In this document: positions 1-7,132 of the stretch, one piece after another | Numbering within the stretch: position 1 is the first letter of the stretch | How the letters are laid out: each line of letters starts with the position of its first letter | NCBI RefSeq assembly: GCF_003054045.1 | Contig: NZ_QBKH01000006.1 | Coordinates: 372,001-436,000 of the forward strand | Direction of reading: 5' to 3' | From: Sphingobacterium faecium | GTDB taxonomy: Bacteria; Bacteroidota; Bacteroidia; Sphingobacteriales; Sphingobacteriaceae | Length of the DNA: 64,000 bases | Made by a program: the position numbers and the translations under genes | Notes under the pieces: generated by a model | The model's input: only the letters and a program-made list of their open reading frames with translations | Told to the model about the DNA's origin: nothing | Databases searched by the model: none

Positions 1-993
1 CTAGGGGGGAGTGCCCATATTGCTTCTGGATGGGAGCTTGGGGCAGAGGCGAAGTATGGCTATGGCCAAGAGCGTGTGGAAATAGCCTATCGTAATGATC
101 AATATGCGTTAAGTGCGGTTGAATCTCCTTATATGAACTACATCGTAAGAGGATATGGTTGGAAAGTGAGCGATTGGTTAAATGAAAAGCGGATGTATTA
201 TCAGAATGATATGAAACGTTATGGTGCTAAGTTTTATTTATCTTGGGATGGGCATTTGGGAAAGTTCTATGGAAATATAGGATACCTGCAGGAAGTACAA
301 CGCTATAGACAGACGTTACGTAATGATTCGCGCATCCATGAATTGAGCAAGTTCAATCTGGATCAATTGAGTTACCAACTTTTGTGGAACTTAAAACAGG
401 CTAATCGTACCTATCTGGCATCTTTTAATAGTTTCATTCATAGCGGTAAGGATCGGGTGATCGAAAGTGGCGATGCACAGAATTATGTCTACCGAAAGAA
501 ACGTCATACATTGGATTTTTCGTATTTGGTGCAGAATAAAAAGTGGCAACAGCTATATGAAGCTAATATAGGTTATACCAATCAATTGCGCCATGATGGA
601 GGTACGGAAACACGATTGGATTATGATCGTCTGGACTATGGATTGGCAACATTATTTACCTATGCTACAGCAAGAAATCAAGAGTTTGAATTTGGTTTGA
701 CCGCTTTTATGGAAAGAAATATTGGTGTTGCATGGACGCTTCCTGTAATCAATGAAAATGTATTTCATCAATATGTGTTTTATCATGATATTCTGTATCA
801 TCAGGCAAATATGTGGGGAGGTAAATTGCGTCTGGGTTTTATGCAGCGACTTAGAAAAAGTAATTACATCAAGTTGACAGCAGATTATACGTATCGTAAA
901 GCTGATCAAGCTGATGCTTTGGATAGAATGAATTTGGCTCCTTTGGGGAGGATACGCGAGGAGGGAAGCTTACGTTTAAGTTATGGGTTTTAA
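1..993 (+). CDS. DUF6850-like outer-membrane beta-barrel protein, C-terminal part
   Basis: The frame is open from the first base of the window, so the start lies upstream; about 330 C-terminal residues are present. The sequence alternates aromatic and polar residues in short strands (tyrosine-rich, many Asn/Arg turns) and ends in a strand closing with Tyr-Gly-Phe, which is typical of an outer-membrane barrel. The next gene, a di-haem peroxidase, starts only about 20 bases downstream, so the two are probably co-transcribed. From memory, DUF6850 barrels sit in this position in Bacteroidota, often with a TonB-dependent receptor and DUF4876 lipoprotein upstream; those genes are outside this window. 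The family name is a recollection and the barrel call is the safer part. Confidence 0.6.
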   Translation, partial: LGGSAHIASGWELGAEAKYGYGQERVEIAYRNDQYALSAVESPYMNYIVRGYGWKVSDWLNEKRMYYQNDMKRYGAKFYLSWDGHLGKFYGNIGYLQEVQRYRQTLRNDSRIHELSKFNLDQLSYQLLWNLKQANRTYLASFNSFIHSGKDRVIESGDAQNYVYRKKRHTLDFSYLVQNKKWQQLYEANIGYTNQLRHDGGTETRLDYDRLDYGLATLFTYATARNQEFEFGLTAFMERNIGVAWTLPVINENVFHQYVFYHDILYHQANMWGGKLRLGFMQRLRKSNYIKLTADYTYRKADQADALDRMNLAPLGRIREEGSLRLSYGF

Positions 994-1013
994 ATTGGAG
1001 ATATTTGATTTTG

Positions 1014-2159
1014 ATGAAGAAAAATAAGTTTTTGGTGGCACTGATGGTTTGTTTACCTGTACTAATCAGTGCTTTTGGAGATGCAGTAGATACGGGATAT
1101 TCGATGGTTGATCTTCGCCGCATATACAGCAGCGGTGATATGAGCCAGTGGCCTAAACCACATTTAGATGCTTCGGTTCAAAAAGGGTTTGTTGATATTG
1201 GAGTTTTACCCGCTATAGAATATCCGCAATCAAATCCCTTCAGTAAAGAAAAGGCTTCATTGGGAAAACTATTGTTTTTTGATGCACGGTTATCGGCATC
1301 GAAGCAGTTATCCTGTGCGAGCTGTCACGATCCGCAGCTCGGTTTTGGTGATGGTAAGAGTTTAGCTCATGGCCACGGTAGAAAAGAAGGGAAGCGTAAT
1401 GCGATGACTTTGTATAATGTGGGATATTATAAGAGTTTCATGTGGGATGGAAGGGCTAAGAGTCTGGAAGATCAAGTTTTGTTGCCTGTGCAAGATCACG
1501 TGGAGATGAATACCGTTTTGGACACGATGGTCGCACATGTTCGCGAGATAGAAGGATATAACGTACATTTTAAAAGCGCTTTTGGTGATGATCAGGTGAC
1601 TTTATGGAGAATCCAGCAGGCATTGGCAACTTATGAACGCAGCATTGTGAGCTATCCAAATAAATTTGATCGCTTTGTGTCGGGGCAATCCGATGCGCTA
1701 AATGATCAGGAATTAGAAGGGCTTCATCTTTTCCGAACTAAAGCTCGATGTATCAATTGTCATAGCACGCCTTTGTTTTCGGATAATTTGTTTCATAACG
1801 ACGGACAGACACTCTATGGTACCAAGCAGGAGGATTTTGGACATTATCATTTAACAGGTGATCAGAAAGATATAGGAGCATTTCGAACACCTTCACTTCG
1901 TAATGTTGCATTGACGGGGCCTTGGATGCATCATGGAAACTTCCCTACGCTTAGGGATGTTGTAGAGCTTTATAACCTGGGCAATCCTGCTCCTATACAG
2001 AGAAGGGTGGTGGTTGATGAAAAGACGAGACCTATTCATTCCCCTTTGTTAAAAAAACTTGACCTTTCTAAAACGGAAGTCGATGCGGTATTGGCATTTT
2101 TGCAGGCACTAAGTAGCCCAACGCAACGTCGGATAGCGATGCCTGATCTTCCTGAATAG
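1014..2159 (+). CDS. Di-haem cytochrome c peroxidase (CcpA/MauG family)
   Basis: This is a periplasmic enzyme that, in its family, reduces hydrogen peroxide with electrons from cytochrome c or modifies a partner protein. With the ATG at 1014 it has 381 residues. It begins with a Sec signal peptide (MKKNK followed by a hydrophobic run to about residue 20) and has no lipobox. Two haem-binding motifs are visible, CASCH at 101-105 and CINCH at 246-250, with the usual family spacing. A Met-His-His-Gly near residue 306 is a candidate distal ligand. A TTG nine bases upstream is in frame but less likely as the start. It follows the barrel gene closely, so the pair may act together at the envelope, possibly in metal or iron handling; that role is inferred. 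Confidence 0.92.
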   Translation: MKKNKFLVALMVCLPVLISAFGDAVDTGYSMVDLRRIYSSGDMSQWPKPHLDASVQKGFVDIGVLPAIEYPQSNPFSKEKASLGKLLFFDARLSASKQLSCASCHDPQLGFGDGKSLAHGHGRKEGKRNAMTLYNVGYYKSFMWDGRAKSLEDQVLLPVQDHVEMNTVLDTMVAHVREIEGYNVHFKSAFGDDQVTLWRIQQALATYERSIVSYPNKFDRFVSGQSDALNDQELEGLHLFRTKARCINCHSTPLFSDNLFHNDGQTLYGTKQEDFGHYHLTGDQKDIGAFRTPSLRNVALTGPWMHHGNFPTLRDVVELYNLGNPAPIQRRVVVDEKTRPIHSPLLKKLDLSKTEVDAVLAFLQALSSPTQRRIAMPDLPE

Positions 2160-2162
2160 GGG

Positions 2163-2576
2163 TTATATATTAAGTATATTATTATTTATAGGGTGAAAAC
2201 TAATCATGAGGTATGAGATTGAATCTTTCGTCAAATCTAGGATACCACATATGGCTATTCCTATAATTAATGTCCAGGAAATGTAGTCTTTGAATTCATT
2301 GTTTTTATGTTTGATAAATAAGAGATGAACAATTAGATGTAGGATCATAAAAATATCAAAACCCTTAATAAATGTGCTAGAGGATTGAATAGGTGTGAGT
2401 CCATCATATATCAAGAAGAATAATGGGATATGTGCTAAGAGGAAGAGCAAATATCCCATTTGTTCGTTGAGCAAAGAGAGTCCTGGAAAAATCCGCCATT
2501 CTTTACACCTTATGGCATCGACTTCATGAAGGATGAACAATACGATTCCGATATATAAAAAGATCTGTTCTGGCAT
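2163..2576 (-). CDS. DUF6713-like small membrane protein
   Basis: A 137-residue integral membrane protein with about four hydrophobic segments. The N-terminal region carries His-Glu-(Val)-Asp-Ala followed by Cys-Lys-Glu-Trp-Arg, a pattern I associate with DUF6713 proteins, whose function is unknown. The stop lies three bases from the peroxidase stop, so the two genes are convergent with essentially no spacer. It is divergent from the DoxX-type gene at 2864. The domain name is from memory. The membrane character and coding status are well supported. Confidence 0.7.
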   Translation of the reverse strand: MPEQIFLYIGIVLFILHEVDAIRCKEWRIFPGLSLLNEQMGYLLFLLAHIPLFFLIYDGLTPIQSSSTFIKGFDIFMILHLIVHLLFIKHKNNEFKDYISWTLIIGIAICGILDLTKDSISYLMISFHPINNNILNI

Positions 2577-2632
2577 CTGATGTCGCTATTTTTAAATTTA
2601 GTTGATAACTAATTAAATTTAGAAGCAAATAT

Positions 2633-2645
2633 AGGACTATGTCCT
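2633..2645. promoter_or_regulatory. Inverted repeat AGGAC-TAT-GTCCT
   Basis: A perfect five-base inverted repeat with a three-base centre lies in the 287-base space between the divergent DUF6713 and DoxX-type genes. Its place 57 bases upstream of the DUF6713 start suits an operator or a short hairpin. No regulator gene is adjacent, so the role is a guess. Confidence 0.3.
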
Positions 2646-2863
2646 CATAATACATCTTCATTAATAAAAACTCCTGTTATAAAACCAACTGTATTTCAGA
2701 TAATTTTTAATGTGTTAATTAGGAGCTACTTTCGGCAAAAAAAAGTGCAATAAATAATAAAGAGCTCATGAATAGGAAGTGGTATAAAAAAACATAAAAA
2801 AAATAGAACAATAATTGTTAAATACTGTTTTATCTCGTGAGTAATTAATTAAAATAACCAATT

Positions 2864-3244
2864 ATGAAAAACAAGATTTTTTTCGTGTTATGCTTATTGA
2901 CAGGCCTTATGTTTATTAATGCAGGTTTGGATAAATTTTTTCATTATATGCCTATGCCTAAAGACATGCCAGAGGAAATGGTAAAATCGAGTAAGGCTTT
3001 TATGGAAATAGGCTGGTTGATGCCTTTAGTGGGTGTGGTCGAGATTGTTGGTGGACTGTTGTTGATTTCGGCTAGGACTAGGGCATTAGGCGCTCTTGTC
3101 ATATTGCCGATATTAACAGGTATTTTGCTGACTAATATTACAGTAGCTCCTTCTGGACTGCCCATTGTATTTGTATTGATCGCAATTATCTTATGGATCA
3201 TAATTGATAATTGGAAAAAATATCTTCCGATGATTGACAAATAA
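2864..3244 (+). CDS. DoxX-like membrane protein
   Basis: A 126-residue protein with four transmembrane segments and the DoxX-type layout: an N-terminal helix with Leu-Met-Phe-Ile-Asn-Ala-Gly-Leu-Asp-Lys-Phe, a helix with Gly-Val-Val-Glu-Ile-Val-Gly-Gly-Leu-Leu-Leu, and two further hydrophobic helices. DoxX-family proteins are small inner-membrane proteins linked in various bacteria to redox or stress functions, but this member cannot be assigned a reaction. It stands alone; the flanking genes are on the other strand or far away. Confidence 0.8.
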   Translation: MKNKIFFVLCLLTGLMFINAGLDKFFHYMPMPKDMPEEMVKSSKAFMEIGWLMPLVGVVEIVGGLLLISARTRALGALVILPILTGILLTNITVAPSGLPIVFVLIAIILWIIIDNWKKYLPMIDK

Positions 3245-3372
3245 CTTATCCAAGAACTTTTACATTTTTATTTATGTCTGATTTATGCCCTATTTACTTC
3301 ATGTAGATGCCTATATCAATAATAAAGAGAAGTTCAACCTGTTTTTGTTGTTTGCTTTATATCTGATTTAAT

Positions 3373-3406
3373 GGATATGACATACTCAAGATGAGTAGTC
3401 ATATCC
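3373..3406. terminator. Stem-loop between DoxX gene and small ORF A
   Basis: GGATATGAC at 3373-3381 and TACTC at 3383-3387 pair with GAGTA at 3393-3397 and GTCATATCC at 3398-3406, giving 14 pairs with one bulged base. It begins five bases past the stop of the minus-strand small gene at 3412-3528 and lies 129 bases past the DoxX stop. T-rich sequence follows on the plus strand. It could end transcripts from both sides. Confidence 0.5.
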
Positions 3407-3411
3407 TTTAC

Positions 3412-3528
3412 TTATTTTCTATTTTTTTTGATTCTTTGTTCTATAGGTAAATCCAAAATTGCCATTAGCAATAAGTAATATCCTTTTTTCAATCCTAACT
3501 TTGTTGATTTTTGAGTTTGCTTATTCAT
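3412..3528 (-). CDS. Small protein, copy A of a duplicated 38-residue family
   Basis: This ORF is ATG to TAA, 38 residues. It has a basic/polar head, a hydrophobic core KKGYYLLLMAILDLP, and a basic tail ending in Arg-Lys. A second ORF of exactly the same length lies at 5170-5286 on the same strand and matches at 30 of 38 residues. The central 20 residues (11-30) are identical in both copies although several codons differ only at silent positions (Leu TTA/CTA, Asp GAT/GAC, Pro CCT/CCA). That pattern means the peptide itself has been preserved. No known family is recognised. The short hydrophobic core with charged ends would suit a membrane-surface peptide, a small toxin, or a ribosome or membrane-complex accessory protein. 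A stem-loop follows the stop and a block shared with copy B precedes the start. Confidence 0.7.
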   Translation of the reverse strand: MNKQTQKSTKLGLKKGYYLLLMAILDLPIEQRIKKNRK

Positions 3529-3570
3529 GACTTTAATTTTTAGTGTTACTACGTTTCAATAGGCTTTTTT

Positions 3571-3589
3571 CAAAGCTTGTGCCATCTTA
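3571..3589 (-). repeat. 19-base block shared upstream of small ORFs A and B (copy A)
   Basis: CAAAGCTTGTGCCATCTTA (plus strand) occurs identically here and at 5334-5352, 42 and 47 bases upstream of the two small ORFs. Read on the minus strand it ends in TTTG, and a TA dinucleotide follows 19 bases later in both copies. It may therefore hold the -33 element plus a regulator site of the shared promoter. The coding-strand reading also contains a tiny frame beginning Met-Ala-Gln-Ala-Leu. Confidence 0.5.
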
Positions 3590-3776
3590 AGGGTAGGAAA
3601 TGATTAAGGGTATTTATCTGATTAGATTTGCGTATTTTAATAATATATGATCGTTATTTATACTTAAATCCTACTTGCTGTTGTACAAGATCAATAATAA
3701 TTATAGCTCAACAGGGATTTATATTAGAGAATCATTAGAAAGTGAGCGGAGTAACTTTTAAAAATAATATTATCCC

Positions 3777-3784
3777 TAACTTTG
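3777..3784 (+). promoter_or_regulatory. -7 element TAACTTTG upstream of the TauE/SafE gene
   Basis: TAACTTTG matches the Bacteroidota TAnnTTTG -7 consensus 50 bases before the TauE/SafE start. The -33 position holds only a T-run, so the match is partial. Confidence 0.4.
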
Positions 3785-3834
3785 TTGTTTTAGAAAATTA
3801 AGGATTTTCTACGTGTAAATTCTATTATAAAAAT

Positions 3835-4671
3835 ATGACTGTTTTAACGTTTACATTAATTATGCTACTAGGGGCGATTTGCGCTGGTATTATTGGGTCC
3901 CTATCGGGGCTTGGCGGTGGTATAGTCGTAATCCCTTTACTGACTATCTTGCTTGGAGTGGATATACATTATGCAATTGGGGCCGCATTGGTTTCCGTAA
4001 TCGCTACTTCCTCTGGATCAGCAGCGGCTTATGTCAAGGAAGGTATTGCCAATATGCGTCTAGGAATGTTTCTGGAGATTGCTACAACAGCTGGTGCGGT
4101 GGTAGGTGCTTTAATTTCTACTGCTGCACCAAGTTCTTCTATTGCTATATTATTTGGTTTTGCTTTGATTTTTTCTGCTGCAAATTCACTTCGAAAAAAA
4201 GAAGAGCATATCGTGACTCAATCCAGTAAACTTGCTGAAAGATTGAAATTACCGTCTACTTATCCCGTTGTGAAAGGACAGGAAGTGGCGTATGGGACTA
4301 AAAATGTAATTGGCGGTTTTAGCATGATGGGTCTTGCTGGTGTACTTTCAGGAATGCTGGGTATTGGTTCGGGAGCTTTTAAAGTGATTGCCATGGATAC
4401 GATAATGAGAATCCCTTTTAAAGTATCCACAACAACCAGTAATTTTATGATGGGGGTGACGGCATTGGCTAGTTGTGTTATTTATCTTCAAAAGGGATAT
4501 ATTGTTCCTGACATATGCTTGCCGGTGATGATTGGAGTATTGATAGGGGCAATGATTGGATCCAAAATATTGATGGCTACGGATCCGAAAAAGCTCCGGA
4601 TATTTTTTGCTTTTATCATTTTTTTCTTAGCTTTTAATATGATTTATAACGGTTTTAAAGGTAAGTTCTAA
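3835..4671 (+). CDS. TauE/SafE family sulfite/organosulfur exporter
   Basis: A 278-residue inner-membrane protein with about eight hydrophobic segments in two homologous halves. Each half has the glycine-rich signature of the family: Gly-Ser-Leu-Ser-Gly-Leu-Gly-Gly-Gly near residue 22-30 and Gly-Met-Leu-Gly-Ile-Gly-Ser-Gly around residue 175. Family members export sulfite, sulfoacetate or related anions; the substrate here is not known. The stop codon shares one base with the ATG of the DUF1634 gene, indicating translational coupling. A -7 element precedes it. The pair is bracketed by the two copies of the 38-residue gene. Confidence 0.9.
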   Translation: MTVLTFTLIMLLGAICAGIIGSLSGLGGGIVVIPLLTILLGVDIHYAIGAALVSVIATSSGSAAAYVKEGIANMRLGMFLEIATTAGAVVGALISTAAPSSSIAILFGFALIFSAANSLRKKEEHIVTQSSKLAERLKLPSTYPVVKGQEVAYGTKNVIGGFSMMGLAGVLSGMLGIGSGAFKVIAMDTIMRIPFKVSTTTSNFMMGVTALASCVIYLQKGYIVPDICLPVMIGVLIGAMIGSKILMATDPKKLRIFFAFIIFFLAFNMIYNGFKGKF

Positions 4672-5051
4672 TGCAGATTACAGATAAAATTATTCAAAAA
4701 ATAATAGGTAACGTCTTAAAATACGGTGTAAGAAGTGTATTAATCATCAGTATTATCGGGGGATTGATCTTTCTTTTTAATCATTCGAATGAGACTGTTG
4801 CCTATGGAAGATTTACGGAAAATGATCGAAGTATTGTCGATGTTGTTTCTGGCATTTTAAAGGGTGTAGCGAATCTTCAGGGACGTGCGATTATTTATTT
4901 AGCTATTTTAGTGCTTTTTTGTACGCCTTTGTTAAGATTGTTGCTTTCCTTATTGAGCTTTATACTTGAGGGAGATAAGTTATATGTTTTTATAACAAGT
5001 ATTGTTCTTGTTATTATTGGGTTTAGTATGTATTTCGGGTTTGGACATTAA
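4671..5051 (+). CDS. DUF1634 membrane protein, partner of TauE/SafE
   Basis: A 126-residue protein with three hydrophobic helices (roughly residues 22-36, 74-96 and 104-122) and a short polar loop, fitting the DUF1634 family. DUF1634 genes are regularly found directly behind TauE/SafE genes, and here the ATG overlaps the upstream TAA by one base. A role as accessory subunit of the exporter is inferred from this coupling; no biochemical function is known to me. Confidence 0.85.
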   Translation: MQITDKIIQKIIGNVLKYGVRSVLIISIIGGLIFLFNHSNETVAYGRFTENDRSIVDVVSGILKGVANLQGRAIIYLAILVLFCTPLLRLLLSLLSFILEGDKLYVFITSIVLVIIGFSMYFGFGH

Positions 5052-5119
5052 TAGCCGACTCATCCAAGTATTTGATATCAATATCGTTCATACTGATCAT
5101 CTCAAACTTTTTGATAAAT

Positions 5120-5148
5120 GAAAAGTTCTCCACATGGGAGAACTTTTC
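5120..5148. terminator. Hairpin between DUF1634 gene and small ORF B
   Basis: GAAAAGTTCTCC pairs perfectly with GGAGAACTTTTC around a five-base loop (12 bp). It sits 68 bases after the DUF1634 stop and 21 bases past the stop of the minus-strand small ORF B, so it can serve as a bidirectional terminator for the convergent units. Confidence 0.65.
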
Positions 5149-5169
5149 TATATAAAGGGTACTTGTTTT

Positions 5170-5286
5170 CTATTTTCTCGCCTTCTTGATTTTTTCTTCT
5201 ATTGGTAGGTCTAAAATTGCCATTAGCAATAGGTAATATCCTTTTTTCAATCCTAATTTTGTCCCGTTTTGATTCTCTGCATTCAT
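5170..5286 (-). CDS. Small protein, copy B of a duplicated 38-residue family
   Basis: ATG to TAG, 38 residues, same length and strand as copy A at 3412-3528. The central 20 residues (Leu-Gly-Leu, then KKGYYLLLMAILDLP, then Ile-Glu) are identical to copy A. The differences lie at the N-terminal residues 3-8 and the tail residues 31, 32 and 36, where charge is largely kept (Arg/Lys swap at 32). At least eight codons for identical residues differ silently between the copies. A 103-residue frame on the same strand overlaps this region, but it has no counterpart in copy A and is rejected. Function unknown; a terminator-like hairpin follows the stop. Confidence 0.7.
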   Translation of the reverse strand: MNAENQNGTKLGLKKGYYLLLMAILDLPIEEKIKKARK

Positions 5287-5333
5287 AGTAGTCAATTTTA
5301 ATGTTCAGTAGATATAACTGTGAAAACTTTTTA

Positions 5334-5352
5334 CAAAGCTTGTGCCATCTTA
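5334..5352 (-). repeat. 19-base block shared upstream of small ORFs A and B (copy B)
   Basis: Identical to the block at 3571-3589 and placed similarly relative to ORF B. Weaker similarity continues further out: on the minus strand AAATACGC and TATAAATAAC occur upstream in the same order at both loci. The ancestral duplication therefore covered coding sequence plus a leader or promoter of roughly 150 bases. Confidence 0.5.
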
Positions 5353-5648
5353 TACCAACTTTGTAATCAAGCGTATTTATTTTAAGTGTTTTAAGTATTT
5401 TTCTGAGGCTCATTTGTTATTTATACGTACTGCTCACTTTATATTATCTCACTATTTTCTCCATTTGACTTATCATAAGCACTTGTTTTAGGGTGATATT
5501 ATAAACTACTGAGCACGTAATTTTTTTCCATTTTTGCGATCAGGGGTATTATTTTTTAAGGAAAATTTTACTTAGCAAAACGTGTTTTTTAGATAAAATA
5601 ATCCTAACTTGCTCAGAGCAAATTTTATGAGTTGTTTGACCACTGTTA
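5353..5648. other. Non-coding stretch upstream of lipoprotein gene
   Basis: About 300 AT-rich bases with no convincing ORF and no TAnnTTTG element with a spaced TTTG. The part nearest small ORF B contains the weak upstream similarity to the copy A leader. Nothing else is seen. Confidence 0.5.
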
Positions 5649-6593
5649 ATGTATAAACCCATGATCCTAAACCATTCTAAATTACTAATTGCCAGTATGG
5701 CGACTTTTTTTATTCTTTCCATGATTTCTTGTAATAAGGATGACTTGAATCATAATACAGCGCTTTTTGATACAGATTACAAGGATATCCAATTGAATTC
5801 TGGTTTTGCTCGTAATGGTATTGCTATTCATTCAAAGGAGTGGTCAGTTGCATATGTTAAAGATGCTGTTACAGGAGAATTATTATCCGATAAAGAGGGA
5901 AATCCAGCTGTATTAGCTACTGTTGGTGAGGTAGAGCTATGGGGTAGTTGGTTGAAATTGGAGAAGACTGATGAAAATAATTTGTTAACGATGTCCTTGA
6001 CAGAGAATTTTAATCGTATTCCTCGAAAATTTTTGATCGGTATCGTTGCGGACGGCAAGCAAGATGAACTTTCTTTCACTCAGAATCGAGGAGAAACCTA
6101 TGAGATTGTTAAAAAGGAGATTATAGAAGTACCGGGAAGCCGAAAGGAATATAACAGTAATGAGGGTTGCTATACCATCACGCTAAATAATAATACTTCT
6201 AGTGCAAAAAATATGGAGACTACTTCTATATTTAAAGATGTTAAATACATGTCCGAATTTACAAGTGATGATCAAGATGCTTTTAGTTGGATGAATACTC
6301 CAGACTCACTTATTTTTATGGGTGAAATCTTGAAGGATGGGGTGACGTATTGGTCTAAACAAGTTCCTTATAAAAAAGGCCAGTATTTAGAATCTTATAT
6401 GAATGAGGGAAGTAAACAAGAACTGCTAGTTGAACCGTATACAACGATCAATGTAAGTGGTGAAATCTCGTATTTAACGCGGGAGTGCCTTTATACTTTT
6501 ACTATTAAAAATAAGTCTTCGGGTTATATTTTTGATATTTCTGGCGTTTGGAAACAAAAAGTACCTTTGTCTTCAATAACTAAAATCTTCTAA
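5649..6593 (+). CDS. Hypothetical lipoprotein
   Basis: A 314-residue protein with a lipoprotein signal peptide: basic N-terminus, hydrophobic run Ala-Thr-Phe-Phe-Ile-Leu-Ser-Met, and lipobox Met-Ile-Ser-Cys with Cys28. The mature part begins Asn-Lys-Asp-Asp, usual for Bacteroidota lipoproteins. It continues with beta-rich sequence containing a segment Phe-Ile-Gly-Ile-Val-Ala-Asp-Gly that recalls BACON-type domains, but I cannot place it in a family. An alternative ATG at 5661 would shorten the signal peptide without harm. It ends three bases before the convergent HxlR gene stop. Confidence 0.75.
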   Translation: MYKPMILNHSKLLIASMATFFILSMISCNKDDLNHNTALFDTDYKDIQLNSGFARNGIAIHSKEWSVAYVKDAVTGELLSDKEGNPAVLATVGEVELWGSWLKLEKTDENNLLTMSLTENFNRIPRKFLIGIVADGKQDELSFTQNRGETYEIVKKEIIEVPGSRKEYNSNEGCYTITLNNNTSSAKNMETTSIFKDVKYMSEFTSDDQDAFSWMNTPDSLIFMGEILKDGVTYWSKQVPYKKGQYLESYMNEGSKQELLVEPYTTINVSGEISYLTRECLYTFTIKNKSSGYIFDISGVWKQKVPLSSITKIF

Positions 6594-6596
6594 TCG

Positions 6597-6980
6597 TTAG
6601 ATCTCTGATGTTTGATCATGCTGTTTTTTAAACATAGCATTTCGATATGCTTCACCCCATTTGGCAATTTCATCTATAATGGGTTCTAATGTACGGCCAT
6701 ATTCGGTCACTTCATATTCGACAGTGATGGGTTTTGTGTTGAGTACTGTGCGACTTATCAAATGATTCATTTCCATATCCTGCAGTTCTTTGGATAACAT
6801 TTTTGCAGCGATTCCGTCTACTTCGCGAAGCAGGTCCATAAAGCGTATTTTACCGCCTTCCATAAGTGTTCCTAGAATGTGAAATTTCCATTTCCCTGAT
6901 AGAATTTCCATGGTGTCTGTTATCGCTGTTATCCGTGCCTTACATCCTGACCTATTATTGATGGTTTGATTTTTTCTCAT
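6597..6980 (-). CDS. HxlR family transcriptional regulator
   Basis: A 127-residue winged-helix regulator of the HxlR/DUF24 type. The family signature Ile-Leu-Ser-Gly-Lys-Trp-Lys-Phe-His-Ile-Leu is at about 26-36, followed by Met-Leu-Ser-Lys-Glu-Leu-Gln-Asp-Met-Glu in the recognition region and the wing with Val-Glu-Tyr-Glu-Val-Thr-Glu-Tyr-Gly-Arg. A single N-terminal cysteine (Cys13) is in the region where redox-sensing HxlR proteins carry theirs. The gene is divergent from the YceI lipoprotein, and the space between them contains several GGAAAC/GTTTCC half-sites, so it probably controls that gene and itself. Confidence 0.9.
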   Translation of the reverse strand: MRKNQTINNRSGCKARITAITDTMEILSGKWKFHILGTLMEGGKIRFMDLLREVDGIAAKMLSKELQDMEMNHLISRTVLNTKPITVEYEVTEYGRTLEPIIDEIAKWGEAYRNAMFKKQHDQTSEI

Positions 6981-7018
6981 GAGCTATCTATTGATCCAAA
7001 ATTACAAAGTAAAATTAC

Positions 7019-7066
7019 GGAAACGATCATTAGTTTCCAATAGGAAAGTAGTTTCAAAAAGGAAAC
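7019..7066. promoter_or_regulatory. Clustered GGAAAC/GTTTCC half-sites, candidate HxlR operator
   Basis: The half-sites are GGAAAC (7019-7024), GTTTCC (7033-7038), GGAAAG (7043-7048), GTTTC (7051-7055) and GGAAAC (7061-7066), alternating in orientation. They form three inverted pairs in 48 bases between hxlR and the yceI-like gene. The last pair ends nine bases before the -33 element of the yceI promoter. Binding by the adjacent HxlR protein is inferred from position. Confidence 0.55.
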
Positions 7067-7075
7067 TAATAGCAA

Positions 7076-7102
7076 TTGTAAACTATCACTAAGTTATCTT
7101 TG
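7076..7102 (+). promoter_or_regulatory. Promoter of the YceI lipoprotein gene
   Basis: TTG at 7076-7078 and TATCTTTG at 7095-7102 fit the Bacteroidota -33/-7 elements with a slightly short 16-base spacer. Transcription would start near 7109, leaving a leader of about 24 bases with no Shine-Dalgarno sequence. Confidence 0.55.
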
Positions 7103-7132
7103 CATGGTATTTAATTATCAAAATTATAAAAA

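Noticed and set aside
3879..4229. 116-residue frame inside the TauE/SafE gene
   Set aside because: Out-of-frame shadow of a clear transporter gene, rich in Cys, Trp and Tyr as expected for a chance frame.
5102..5413. 103-residue minus-strand frame overlapping small ORF B
   Set aside because: It has no equivalent at the duplicated locus near 3.4-3.6 kb, and its reading frame is not the one in which the two copies conserve amino acids.
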